DNA of 64,000 bases from Pseudomonas bananamidigenes (lineage in GTDB: Bacteria; Pseudomonadota; Gammaproteobacteria; Pseudomonadales; Pseudomonadaceae), in assembly GCF_001679645.1 (NCBI RefSeq), contig NZ_LRUN01000001.1:124001-188000 (forward strand), given 5' to 3'. The position numbers were made by a program, and so were the translations under genes. Position 1 is the stretch's first letter. Each line of letters opens with the position of its first letter. This document shows, in pieces, positions 27,649-35,626 of this stretch. Below the pieces are notes generated by a model. That model made no database searches, was not told the DNA's origin, and worked only from the letters and a program-made list of their open reading frames with translations.

Positions 27649-28382
27649 ACTCGCTGATTGAAATAACTATCCCGGTCCTGAACGAACAGTCAACGCTGGC
27701 CGAACAGGTTCGTAAAACCCACGATTATATTCAAGCCAACCTGAGTGATATCGGCACCATTCGCATTGTCCTCGCGGACAATGGATCCACCGACCGAACT
27801 CAAGAGATCGCCCTGGAGCTGGAAAAAAGCCTGTCCGACGTTCGCTACCTGCGCCTTGAACAGCGCGGAGTCGGTCGCGCGCTCAAAGCGTCCTGGACAC
27901 AATCGAGCGCCGATATCGTCGGCTACATGGATCTGGACCTGGCGACCGACTTGAGCCACCTGCGCCCGGCGCTCGAAGCGCTGAAAGCCAACAAGGCAGA
28001 TATTGTGACTGGCTCGCGCCTGGCCAAAGGCGCCAAGGTCATCGGGCGCAAACCCCTCAGAAACGTTACCAGCTTTGGCTTTAACCTCATCGTCAAACTG
28101 ATTTTCCGAACGTCATTCAGCGATGGGATGTGCGGGTTCAAATTTCTCCAACGCAGTGTTCTCGCCCCTTTGATGCAGACAGGCGCCAACAGTGACGGAT
28201 GGTTTTTTGCAACCGAGTTGCTGATCACCGGCGAACACTTGAAATACCGCGTGATGGACCTGCCGGTCACCTGGACTGATGATCCGAACTCGAAAGTGAA
28301 AGTGCTCAAACTGACCATCGAGTACCTCAAAGCGATGTTTTCCCTGCGCCAACGCCTGAACAACTCAAAGCGTGAAGCATGA
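27645..28382 (+). CDS. GT2 glycosyltransferase, DPM1-like
   Basis: 245-residue soluble GT-A enzyme. It begins IEITIPVLNEQSTLAEQVRK, with the donor-binding LADNGSTDRT and the metal-binding region YMDLDLATDL, then GSRLAKGAKVIGRKPLRN, a pattern of polyprenyl-phosphate sugar synthases. It lacks C-terminal membrane helices, unlike the first gene of the cluster. Four-base overlaps with both neighbours show translational coupling. Confidence 0.88.
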   Translation: MNSLIEITIPVLNEQSTLAEQVRKTHDYIQANLSDIGTIRIVLADNGSTDRTQEIALELEKSLSDVRYLRLEQRGVGRALKASWTQSSADIVGYMDLDLATDLSHLRPALEALKANKADIVTGSRLAKGAKVIGRKPLRNVTSFGFNLIVKLIFRTSFSDGMCGFKFLQRSVLAPLMQTGANSDGWFFATELLITGEHLKYRVMDLPVTWTDDPNSKVKVLKLTIEYLKAMFSLRQRLNNSKREA

Positions 28383-29326
28383 AGAAGTCGAATCTCTCGC
28401 CAGAGCATAAACAGTTGGTATTGGGCACCGCACTCTGGGGCTGGGGTATTGACCGCACCCAGGCCTATGAGCTGCTCGAGCAGTTTTTGCTCAGCGGCGG
28501 ATCAATGGTCGACACCGCGACGAACTACCCTATCAACAAGCGTCAGGAGGACTTCGGTCTCGCTGTTCGCTGGATTGCTGACTGGGCCAGGCAAAACCCC
28601 AAATCCAACCTCGCACTGACTGTCAAAATTGGTTCGCAGGACAATATGGGTTCGCCTGACGTCAGTCTGGGCCCGGATGATATAGACCGCGCAGCCAGTA
28701 CCCTGCACAGTCAATTTGGTTCGGCGCTTTCCTGCGTTTCGATCCACTGGGACAATCGCTCGGATGACGGCATGTACGGCGCAAGCATCGCAGACACCGT
28801 CGACGCCATGTCCAGGCTTGAACAGCAGGGTCTCGGTATCGGTCTTTCGGGAATCAAACATCCCGAGCTGTATTACAAGGCCAATCCGTCGCTCTCTCGC
28901 AAATGGGCCATTCAGGTCAAAGAGAACCTCAAAACCCATGCTGCTCGCGCAGCTTACGAAGCCTGGTTTCCCGATGCAAAGTATCTGGCCTACGGTATCA
29001 ATCTGGGTGGCCTGAAGACCGAAGCCAGCAAGACGAATAGCTCGATGGAACTGCGCAACATCAGTATTCCTCAGGCGTTTACACAGAAACTCGTCGACTT
29101 CATCAACGAGCCGCACGCATTCGAACCAAGACCCACAACGCTCAACGAGCTGGCCCTCGCCGCTTCCTTCGTAAACCCGCAACTGTCCGGGATAGTCATT
29201 GGCCCCAGAAACACCGACCAATTAGACAACACCCTCAGCTATTGGAAATCGCTGCAAGCACAAGCAGACACAAGCACAGGGCAGAAAATCTTCACTCGAC
29301 TGTTCGAAGAATTACCGTCCGACTAG
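28379..29326 (+). CDS. Aldo/keto reductase family protein
   Basis: 315-residue TIM-barrel reductase. The catalytic tetrad is present: Asp45 and Tyr50 in DTATNYP, Lys83 in TVKIG and His123 in VSIHWD. GIVIGPRNTDQLDNTL near the C-terminus is a typical NADPH-contact segment. In this cluster it could reduce a keto-sugar, perhaps made by the upstream flavoprotein. The pairing is inference from gene order and coupled translation. Confidence 0.85.
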   Translation: MKKSNLSPEHKQLVLGTALWGWGIDRTQAYELLEQFLLSGGSMVDTATNYPINKRQEDFGLAVRWIADWARQNPKSNLALTVKIGSQDNMGSPDVSLGPDDIDRAASTLHSQFGSALSCVSIHWDNRSDDGMYGASIADTVDAMSRLEQQGLGIGLSGIKHPELYYKANPSLSRKWAIQVKENLKTHAARAAYEAWFPDAKYLAYGINLGGLKTEASKTNSSMELRNISIPQAFTQKLVDFINEPHAFEPRPTTLNELALAASFVNPQLSGIVIGPRNTDQLDNTLSYWKSLQAQADTSTGQKIFTRLFEELPSD

Positions 29327-29341
29327 GAAGACCCGCTGACA

Positions 29342-29710
29342 ATGCAACCGCTCAAATTCATATTTGCAGGCGTCGCCAATACGGCCATCGGCTATGGCGT
29401 TTTCTTGCTACTTGTCACATTGCTGGACATGAACCCTTCCTATGCGAACACCATTGGCTATGTCATTGCCTTGATAGCCGCGTTCATCCTCAACAAGACT
29501 TTTGTGTTCAACCAATCCACCACTGATCGAAGCACGATACCGAAGTTCATTGTTGCTTTCGGCATTGCTTTTGGAAGCAACCAGCTGGTGTTGATCTCCG
29601 GCTATCGCCTGGCGGGCCTGGATCCGAAAATCGCGCAAGTATTCGCAATGATCTCTTATACGGTTGTGTTTTACATCCTGAATAAAAAATTCGTATTTAA
29701 TAGAAACTGA
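29342..29710 (+). CDS. GtrA family membrane protein
   Basis: 122-residue protein with four membrane helices, beginning PLKFIFAGVANTAIGYGVF and containing ALIAAFILNKTFVFN and YILNKKFVFNRN, the repeated NK.FVF pattern of GtrA. GtrA proteins are proposed to flip polyprenyl-phosphate sugars across the inner membrane. It lies 15 bases after the aldo/keto reductase gene. Confidence 0.92.
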   Translation: MQPLKFIFAGVANTAIGYGVFLLLVTLLDMNPSYANTIGYVIALIAAFILNKTFVFNQSTTDRSTIPKFIVAFGIAFGSNQLVLISGYRLAGLDPKIAQVFAMISYTVVFYILNKKFVFNRN

Positions 29711-29738
29711 CAAGCTCAGATTAGATAGGGGCTAAAGC

Positions 29739-30233
29739 ATGAAAAAACACCCCTCCTTGTTATCATCGGCCCCATTCAACCTATGGACAATTTCGTATGG
29801 ACTGGGCCTTACCCTTTCTGTTCTCATTACAATATCGCTGTTCTTCGCCAACAACGCCACCGAATCTACGCAATTACCACCACAGACAAACAACACTTCA
29901 GTGCTGAAAGGCAATTTCGAGCAATGCAAGATCGGCTCTTTCTGGATAACCGTCAGCGGGTGGGCATATCTTGAACCAGCCGAGAGCACCATCAAAATCC
30001 ATCTGTTCGCTACCGGCAACAAAGGCGTAATACAGCTACTTACCCGACGCATTTACAGAAAAGACGTCAGCAATTTTCTAAAAATAAAGAGCGCACTTAA
30101 TCTCCATGGCTTTTACGCCTCGGCGATCGGCTACAAGCTCCGCAAGCGCTATGGAACATCCGTTCAGCTTTACATCGAAGACTCAAAAGGTGTAATGCAC
30201 TATGGAGGCGCATATGTCTGCACTAAACAATAA
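29739..30233 (+). CDS. Unknown membrane-anchored protein
   Basis: 164 residues: a cytoplasmic N-terminus, one membrane helix (SYGLGLTLSVLITISLFFAN, about residues 19-38), then about 120 residues predicted outside the membrane. That part looks beta-rich (SFWITVSGWAYLEP, STIKIHLFATGN) and has two Cys (EQCKIG and YVCTKQ) that may pair. I do not recognise the family. The gene is visibly AT-richer than its left neighbours and overlaps the next gene by 20 bases. Confidence 0.7.
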   Translation: MKKHPSLLSSAPFNLWTISYGLGLTLSVLITISLFFANNATESTQLPPQTNNTSVLKGNFEQCKIGSFWITVSGWAYLEPAESTIKIHLFATGNKGVIQLLTRRIYRKDVSNFLKIKSALNLHGFYASAIGYKLRKRYGTSVQLYIEDSKGVMHYGGAYVCTKQ

Positions 30234-31467
30234 TCACCGAGCATACAGAGCATTATTCTTCATATTGCTTTCGGCAACACTTTACGCGGCTTTCTACTTC
30301 AGCTTGAGCATCAGACCTTTGTCCGACGATGTCACTTTCCTGAACGCAGCAACATCCGGACTTTCTACTATCGATTACCTTTCAACACGCTATTTCACAT
30401 GGACTGGCCGAATAACAATTGAAGCTATCATGTTTACATCCATTGGCAGCCCCATTGCCTGGAAACTGGCCATACCGTCATGCCTGCTTCTCGCAGCCTA
30501 CTCCATATGGAAGTCTTTTCTTGCAGATAAACTTGATTACAATCTCGGAATTCCATTCTGCCTGCTTTGCACATTAGCGGTCAGTCACGCCATACTCGAC
30601 TCCACCGTCTTCTACATCACCGGCTTTTATAACTACCTTCTGCCCGTTTCATCCGGACTGTTTGCTTCTGCGGTTTATATAAAGCCTTCATCCTTTACGA
30701 AACTGGAAAAAATTTTTGCAATTCCTCTAGCCGTTATTGCATCCCAATCTGAACAGGTCGGTCTATCAATGACCGTTATCTTCGCAGCATGCCTGATTCT
30801 GGATCTTAAACATCTAGCACTTTATAGAGCGCTGTTGCTCTTCATCGTTACCACAGGCTTTATACTCCTCATCACCGCTCCCGGAAACTACGTCCGCTTC
30901 GCGTCAGAAATCATTTACATGCCAGAGTTCAACAACTATTCCTTATCAAGAAAAATCCTGAACGGCTTCGATGTTTTCAATACACATTACATCAACCCGG
31001 CAAACCTCTACCCAAAAGCCATTGCAATACTTATCGCACTACTGACATTAGACAAAAATTTTGAGCTAAAGAAAACCGCAACAACTGTAGCAATTATTGG
31101 AATTCTACAAGGCAGCTTATTTTCAAACATTTTTATTACTGGGGATACCGAAAATTACTCAATTCGATACTTGAGCTCAGGTCTGGGGTTGGAGTATTTT
31201 GCATCATACACACTAACGATCGCCTCGCTTGCGAGCATAATTTACATAATGAAAAGGACCTTGGAAGACACCACCAACTTCTACTTTTCATTACTCCTGC
31301 TTCTGTTGCATGTTGGCGTCACGACGCTGTTAGGACTATCACCAACAGTCTATGAGTCAGGATTCAGAGCCCTCCTCGTAGGCGACATTATTGGTCTGAT
31401 GCTTATTTTAGTATTGTTCAGGAGAGTGGCTGGCTGGCCAGCAAGTCCAGTCCTTCCAAACTCTTGA
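30214..31467 (+). CDS. Multi-pass GT-C-like membrane protein
   Basis: 417 residues with about 10-12 membrane helices. After the first helix comes the loop RPLSDDVTFLN, with an acidic SDD like the catalytic loop of GT-C enzymes and of DUF6056-type proteins. I chose the ATG at 30214 (MSALNNNHR) because GGAGGCGC precedes it. Position after GT2 and GtrA genes matches the serotype-specific GtrC-like transferase of gtr operons. Base composition is AT-rich, suggesting recent acquisition. It converges on the next gene across 59 bases. Confidence 0.72.
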   Translation: MSALNNNHRAYRALFFILLSATLYAAFYFSLSIRPLSDDVTFLNAATSGLSTIDYLSTRYFTWTGRITIEAIMFTSIGSPIAWKLAIPSCLLLAAYSIWKSFLADKLDYNLGIPFCLLCTLAVSHAILDSTVFYITGFYNYLLPVSSGLFASAVYIKPSSFTKLEKIFAIPLAVIASQSEQVGLSMTVIFAACLILDLKHLALYRALLLFIVTTGFILLITAPGNYVRFASEIIYMPEFNNYSLSRKILNGFDVFNTHYINPANLYPKAIAILIALLTLDKNFELKKTATTVAIIGILQGSLFSNIFITGDTENYSIRYLSSGLGLEYFASYTLTIASLASIIYIMKRTLEDTTNFYFSLLLLLLHVGVTTLLGLSPTVYESGFRALLVGDIIGLMLILVLFRRVAGWPASPVLPNS

Positions 31468-31526
31468 ACCAGCACGCCACGTCACTGAAGCGGAGCGCGG
31501 TCTTTCGACAGCACTCCGCAATCAGC

Positions 31527-33458
31527 CTAATCCTCAGCCACGACTGCATTCGTTCTATTCGGGCGAACCAGCAACTGACAGAGCAGCATCACAATGCCCA
31601 GCACACTCATTGTGTTTGTATAGAACAGTAACCGAGCATCTGCGGCATTACCAAACAAGGCCAAACCTGCAAAATAGAACCCCGCCGACAAGTACACCAC
31701 AACAATCTCGACGCTAACTTTCTTTAAAGCAACTAGCCACCAAAACAGAACTATTGAAAGCAAGTAAAGAACCCAAGGCTTAAACAAGACGAGTTTCGAC
31801 GCATCAAAAACGTACTCCACAACCTGGTCACGCACACTTGAGGTTGGCAGCGTATATCCGTACTTATTGGCGTCGACTTGTGGAGTCACAGCCAAAAATT
31901 GCTCTCCTACATTTGCCCCCACAAGAAACTTTGACAGCATCAATTTATTGTAACCAAAGCAAATGGGGTGCTCCTTGATGACCGTCAACCACAGCTCATC
32001 GAGACTCTTGTTAAAAGGTATCTTTGAAAAGAAGCCCAACGATAGATTTGAATGCCTCGGATCATAACTTGCCTGAATCCCCGACAATGTTAGATCTGGC
32101 GCTATCCTCTCAAAGAGATTCTCTCCAGTGCATATACTTGCTCCGGCAATATCCATCGCACGGGTTACCCGAATAAGTGCAGTAGCACCTTTGATCTCTC
32201 GAAACTCAGGCAGTGTATATCTGTCCAGTTGAAGCTTTACCGCGTACACAGCTCCGATCAAAACCACACCAGATAACGTGACGAAAGCCAGGGTCGGCAT
32301 TCTAGAGGGAAAGCGTTTACTCATTAACCAAGCCGCGTAGAAAAGCAGCGGCACAGCGGCGGTTATGCCATTGTGCCGAGAGCAGATGCCCAGGAACACA
32401 AGAAATACTGAAAGAGCGAACAGAGCACAAAAGCTCGAACGACCTCTGGGCTCTTTCATAGCCAGCATCACCGCAAAAGCCGCAACAAAAAACGCAGCCA
32501 TTAGTACGTCTTTCCATATTGCGGCAACCGTGCCAATCACGACCGGAATAATCAGGTACAACAATAGGAACAGCGTTGTGAGGCTGTGCCTTTTTAAAAA
32601 ATGATACATAACATAATAAACACTCCCCAGCAACAACAGCAGCTGAGAGAAAAACATGGCCACGGGGCTACTTGAAAAAATATCGATCACGCGCCAAATA
32701 TAACTCACCACCGGTGGCCATGTGGAATCGACAACGCCGTTTCTCGCGCCATCAAGAGCATGGAACGTGTCAAAGGTCATGAAACCAGGATAAAAAACCC
32801 ATATCACTGACAGGGAGGCAATTGTCGGAAGCAAAAACCCGGGGAATATTATGAACAGACGTTTGACATCTCCTCTCGCCAATACAAGAAACAGCATAAA
32901 AAACACGAAAGAACAGGCCGCACCAATAAGCATCAACCTCTTGTCATTGATACTTCTGTCTGGCTTGAAAAGCACCAGTTCAAACTGCGGGTCTTCGTCA
33001 GAGGTATTTACCAACAACCTCTCCCCTACAACCTCAATCTTATTGATACCCTGAAGTGGGGTTATCCGTTTTAGCAATTCTTCCGGCGCCAATACAACCG
33101 TCGAAAACAGATACTCCAGCTGCACACTTTTTATCGACATATTGACTAGGTGATCAGAGGGATCCACCCGAATCATTTTCATTGCACCGTCAGGCAATGT
33201 TAAGCCGATTGCGAGATCCGCCTTACCGGAATATGCAACCCGCTCACTTTTTTGCGCATCATAAGTAGGATAGATCAAAGATTCCGTAAAAACCGGAAAA
33301 TAGATCTGCATAAATTCAGGCGTATTGGTTTCCGCATAAAAAACGATCCGATCCTTATGAGCCGCGCTCAGACCGAAAACCAGAATCAAAGAGAACACCA
33401 ATGACGCAAAATAAAAAAGTACTGCCCTTACAAGGCACCTTAGAGTCAAGAATCTCAT
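31527..33458 (-). CDS. Large membrane protein with N-terminal extracytoplasmic domain
   Basis: 643 residues. Helix 1 is at about 10-30, a domain of about 140 residues outside the membrane follows (31-174), then about ten further helices. FYPGFMTFDTFHALDGARNG near residue 225, followed by WPPVVSYIW, resembles the first luminal loop of GT-C-like bacterial membrane proteins. The ATG at 33458 follows AGAGGGA; a GTG-led longer frame to 33560 is less likely. Function is unknown; a glycan transferase role is a guess from location. It is the last gene of the minus-strand O-antigen series, 138 bases after the FAD/NAD(P) gene. Confidence 0.7.
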   Translation of the reverse strand: MRFLTLRCLVRAVLFYFASLVFSLILVFGLSAAHKDRIVFYAETNTPEFMQIYFPVFTESLIYPTYDAQKSERVAYSGKADLAIGLTLPDGAMKMIRVDPSDHLVNMSIKSVQLEYLFSTVVLAPEELLKRITPLQGINKIEVVGERLLVNTSDEDPQFELVLFKPDRSINDKRLMLIGAACSFVFFMLFLVLARGDVKRLFIIFPGFLLPTIASLSVIWVFYPGFMTFDTFHALDGARNGVVDSTWPPVVSYIWRVIDIFSSSPVAMFFSQLLLLLGSVYYVMYHFLKRHSLTTLFLLLYLIIPVVIGTVAAIWKDVLMAAFFVAAFAVMLAMKEPRGRSSFCALFALSVFLVFLGICSRHNGITAAVPLLFYAAWLMSKRFPSRMPTLAFVTLSGVVLIGAVYAVKLQLDRYTLPEFREIKGATALIRVTRAMDIAGASICTGENLFERIAPDLTLSGIQASYDPRHSNLSLGFFSKIPFNKSLDELWLTVIKEHPICFGYNKLMLSKFLVGANVGEQFLAVTPQVDANKYGYTLPTSSVRDQVVEYVFDASKLVLFKPWVLYLLSIVLFWWLVALKKVSVEIVVVYLSAGFYFAGLALFGNAADARLLFYTNTMSVLGIVMLLCQLLVRPNRTNAVVAED

Positions 33459-33596
33459 AATCCCTCTGCCCAGCATTTGTTTTTTCCAGCCAGGCCGACG
33501 AATTCGCCCAAGTTCGAAGGAAGGCCTGATTAAAGATCGCTCAATCGGGTTTACCGCCACAGTGCCAAGCCACGGAAAGGGCTGGCACCGTGCCTG

Positions 33597-34976
33597 TCAT
33601 TTCCTGATATTGTCGACCAACTTGACTGCCAGATTTTTAGAATATTGCCGTAACTCCGGAACAGCCGTCGCTTCCCAGTAATCTGCCTTCAGCATCGGTC
33701 CGACGTAATGCAACCACGAGGAGCAAGTACCTGAAGTATTTTTTACGGCCAGCTCCCCGTCGACACACAATCCCAGGCCGAGAGCGTCAACCTGTATCAA
33801 GCCATCGACACAGAGCTGCTGAATAAGCGGATCGTTCACTCGATACAAGTTAGTCGTGGGGCCAGTGCAATTGATAACTTGCTCGACCTCCAACTCTTCG
33901 AGTCTCTGCTCGTCGCGCGTTTGAATACCGACGCGCAAATGGTCTAGGCCGACTGTGACGCTTTTGATACGCCCTGCCAGGAATCGAATTCGTCCGCTCG
34001 CCAATGCCTCTTCGAAACGCCGGTATGCCTCCGGGGCCACGCGATGACGGTGTACATCCCAATATGGCTGGAGATGGCGCAAGAAACGCCGACGCTCGGC
34101 AAGGGGTAACCGCCCCCACAATTGCGCCGTGACAGGACGCAGGGCCGCTACCCAGTCACGCCAGTCCAGACCTGAGCGCTCGGAAGCCTTGATCGCGCCC
34201 CGCAGCAATTGAACGTATGCACGCACTGAAGGCTTCGAACGCAAGAGTCGGCCGGCAAAGTCGGTGGGGACTTCCTCAGCCGTGCGTTTCGATCGATGGG
34301 GCAAAGGACGCAGCCCGCGACGAGAAACCATATAGATAGGGCCTTGATGTCCGCTTTGCAGCAAGCCCAGCGACACATCAAGAGCCGTGAGTCCGGAGCC
34401 CACCAGTAAGACAGGGTGGTTCAGATCTGCAGACATTCTCGAAACGCCAGCCCACGGATCGGACTGGTACCGGTCGACGCCCATCGACGAGCAGAATCCC
34501 GGAGGGTCGAGCGGCGAAAAATTGCCGAATGCCAGAACCACCTGGTCAGCAATGATGGACTGGCCGTTGGCCAATTCGACAACAGCTCCAGACTGTCGGG
34601 GCTGAAGGCTTCGGACTTCCGCAACAATGCGCTCCAGCGTCACGCCCTTTGCGCAATGCTTTTCGGCATCATCCAGAACCGACGTCAGATACTCTCCATA
34701 AATCTTGCGCGGAATGAATGACGATTCCGTGCAGGCGGGATCCCTCGCCTGGCAGAAGCGTAGAAAGTGCTCAGGGTCATCGACGTCCGCACTCATATTG
34801 CCCGCAGGCACATTGAGCAGGTGTAACGGGCTGTTGGTACCGTACGCCAATCCTCGCGCCATGGTCCCGGAGCGGTTGATGAGTACGACTCGGACATCGG
34901 AGGGGCTGCGACGCAAGAATTGTGCTGCCGTTACTGCACCGCTGAAACCAGCGCCAATGATGACGAGGGTTTTCAT
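33597..34976 (-). CDS. FAD/NAD(P)-binding protein coupled to cysC
   Basis: 459-residue protein with the dinucleotide fold at the N-terminus (VIIGAGFSGAVTAAQFL, residues 5-21), a second Rossmann segment near the middle (HPVLLVGSGLTALDVSLGLL) and a late INCTGPTTNLY. This is the NAD_binding_9-type family of poorly known flavoproteins. Its ATG overlaps the cysC stop codon (ATGA), so the two are translated together. The role could be redox modification of a polysaccharide precursor or an activity linked to sulfate activation; nothing in the sequence decides. Confidence 0.78.
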   Translation of the reverse strand: MKTLVIIGAGFSGAVTAAQFLRRSPSDVRVVLINRSGTMARGLAYGTNSPLHLLNVPAGNMSADVDDPEHFLRFCQARDPACTESSFIPRKIYGEYLTSVLDDAEKHCAKGVTLERIVAEVRSLQPRQSGAVVELANGQSIIADQVVLAFGNFSPLDPPGFCSSMGVDRYQSDPWAGVSRMSADLNHPVLLVGSGLTALDVSLGLLQSGHQGPIYMVSRRGLRPLPHRSKRTAEEVPTDFAGRLLRSKPSVRAYVQLLRGAIKASERSGLDWRDWVAALRPVTAQLWGRLPLAERRRFLRHLQPYWDVHRHRVAPEAYRRFEEALASGRIRFLAGRIKSVTVGLDHLRVGIQTRDEQRLEELEVEQVINCTGPTTNLYRVNDPLIQQLCVDGLIQVDALGLGLCVDGELAVKNTSGTCSSWLHYVGPMLKADYWEATAVPELRQYSKNLAVKLVDNIRK

Positions 34977-35566
34977 TGATCAAACCTTTTATCCAGATAT
35001 TCCAGCACTCTTGCGATGGATTCGGACAGGTCTTCGGCAACGGTGTTGATGCGAATATCCGGATTGACCGGTGCCTCATAGGCAGAGTCGATCCCGGTGA
35101 AATTCTTGATCTGGCCCGCTCTCGCCTTACTGTAGAGTCCTTTCGGATCGCGTCGCTCACACTCTTCCAGCGAGGTATCGATAAAGACTTCGACAAATGC
35201 TTCATTGCCGATGACGTCACGCGCCATGGCGCGATCACGATGAAACGGGGAAATGAACGCGGTGATCACGATCAACCCGGCGTCGATGAGTAATTTCGAT
35301 ACTTCTGCAACACGTCGAATATTCTCGACCCGATCAGCATCGGTAAAACCCAGGTCCTTGCACAAACCCATGCGCAAGTTGTCGCCATCCAACAGAAACG
35401 TGTGCCGGGCCTTGGCCACGAGTGCCTGCTCCAGGGCATTGGCGATCGTCGACTTGCCCGAGCCGCTCAAACCCGTCAGCCAGATAACAGCCGGTTTTTG
35501 CCCCTTTACCTGAGCTCTTGCCGACGCGCTGATGGCGGTAGCGTGAAAAACCAGATCCTTGCTCAT
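34973..35566 (-). CDS. cysC: Adenylyl-sulfate kinase
   Basis: 197-residue APS kinase that phosphorylates adenosine 5'-phosphosulfate to PAPS, the donor for sulfotransferases. Walker A is GLSGSGKSTIA (about residues 32-42). The family motifs FLLDGDNLRMGL, LGFTDADRVENIRRVAEV and TAFISPFHRDR are all present, and the length is normal. No ATP sulfurylase (cysD/cysN) lies nearby, so APS must come from elsewhere in the genome. Location directly after a sulfotransferase-bearing gene points to polysaccharide sulfation rather than assimilation. Confidence 0.95.
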   Translation of the reverse strand: MSKDLVFHATAISASARAQVKGQKPAVIWLTGLSGSGKSTIANALEQALVAKARHTFLLDGDNLRMGLCKDLGFTDADRVENIRRVAEVSKLLIDAGLIVITAFISPFHRDRAMARDVIGNEAFVEVFIDTSLEECERRDPKGLYSKARAGQIKNFTGIDSAYEAPVNPDIRINTVAEDLSESIARVLEYLDKRFDQ

Positions 35567-35594
35567 ACGATTAACCTTATTCGAATCAGACTAC

Positions 35595-35621
35595 AAGGCC
35601 CGCCAGCAACTGGCGGGCCTT
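35595..35621 (-). terminator. Strong hairpin between the large fusion gene and cysC
   Basis: AAGGCCCGCCAG at 35595-35606 and CTGGCGGGCCTT at 35610-35621 pair perfectly around a three-base loop. On the minus strand the following bases are not T-rich, so it may be a processing site, an mRNA stabiliser or a weak terminator that lowers cysC expression. Confidence 0.6.
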
Positions 35622-35626
35622 CTGCT

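Noticed and set aside
31527..33458. Wzy O-antigen polymerase
   Set aside because: It has many membrane helices, but its N-terminal outside domain and FDTF loop look more like GT-C enzymes, and no Wzx or Wzz accompanies it.
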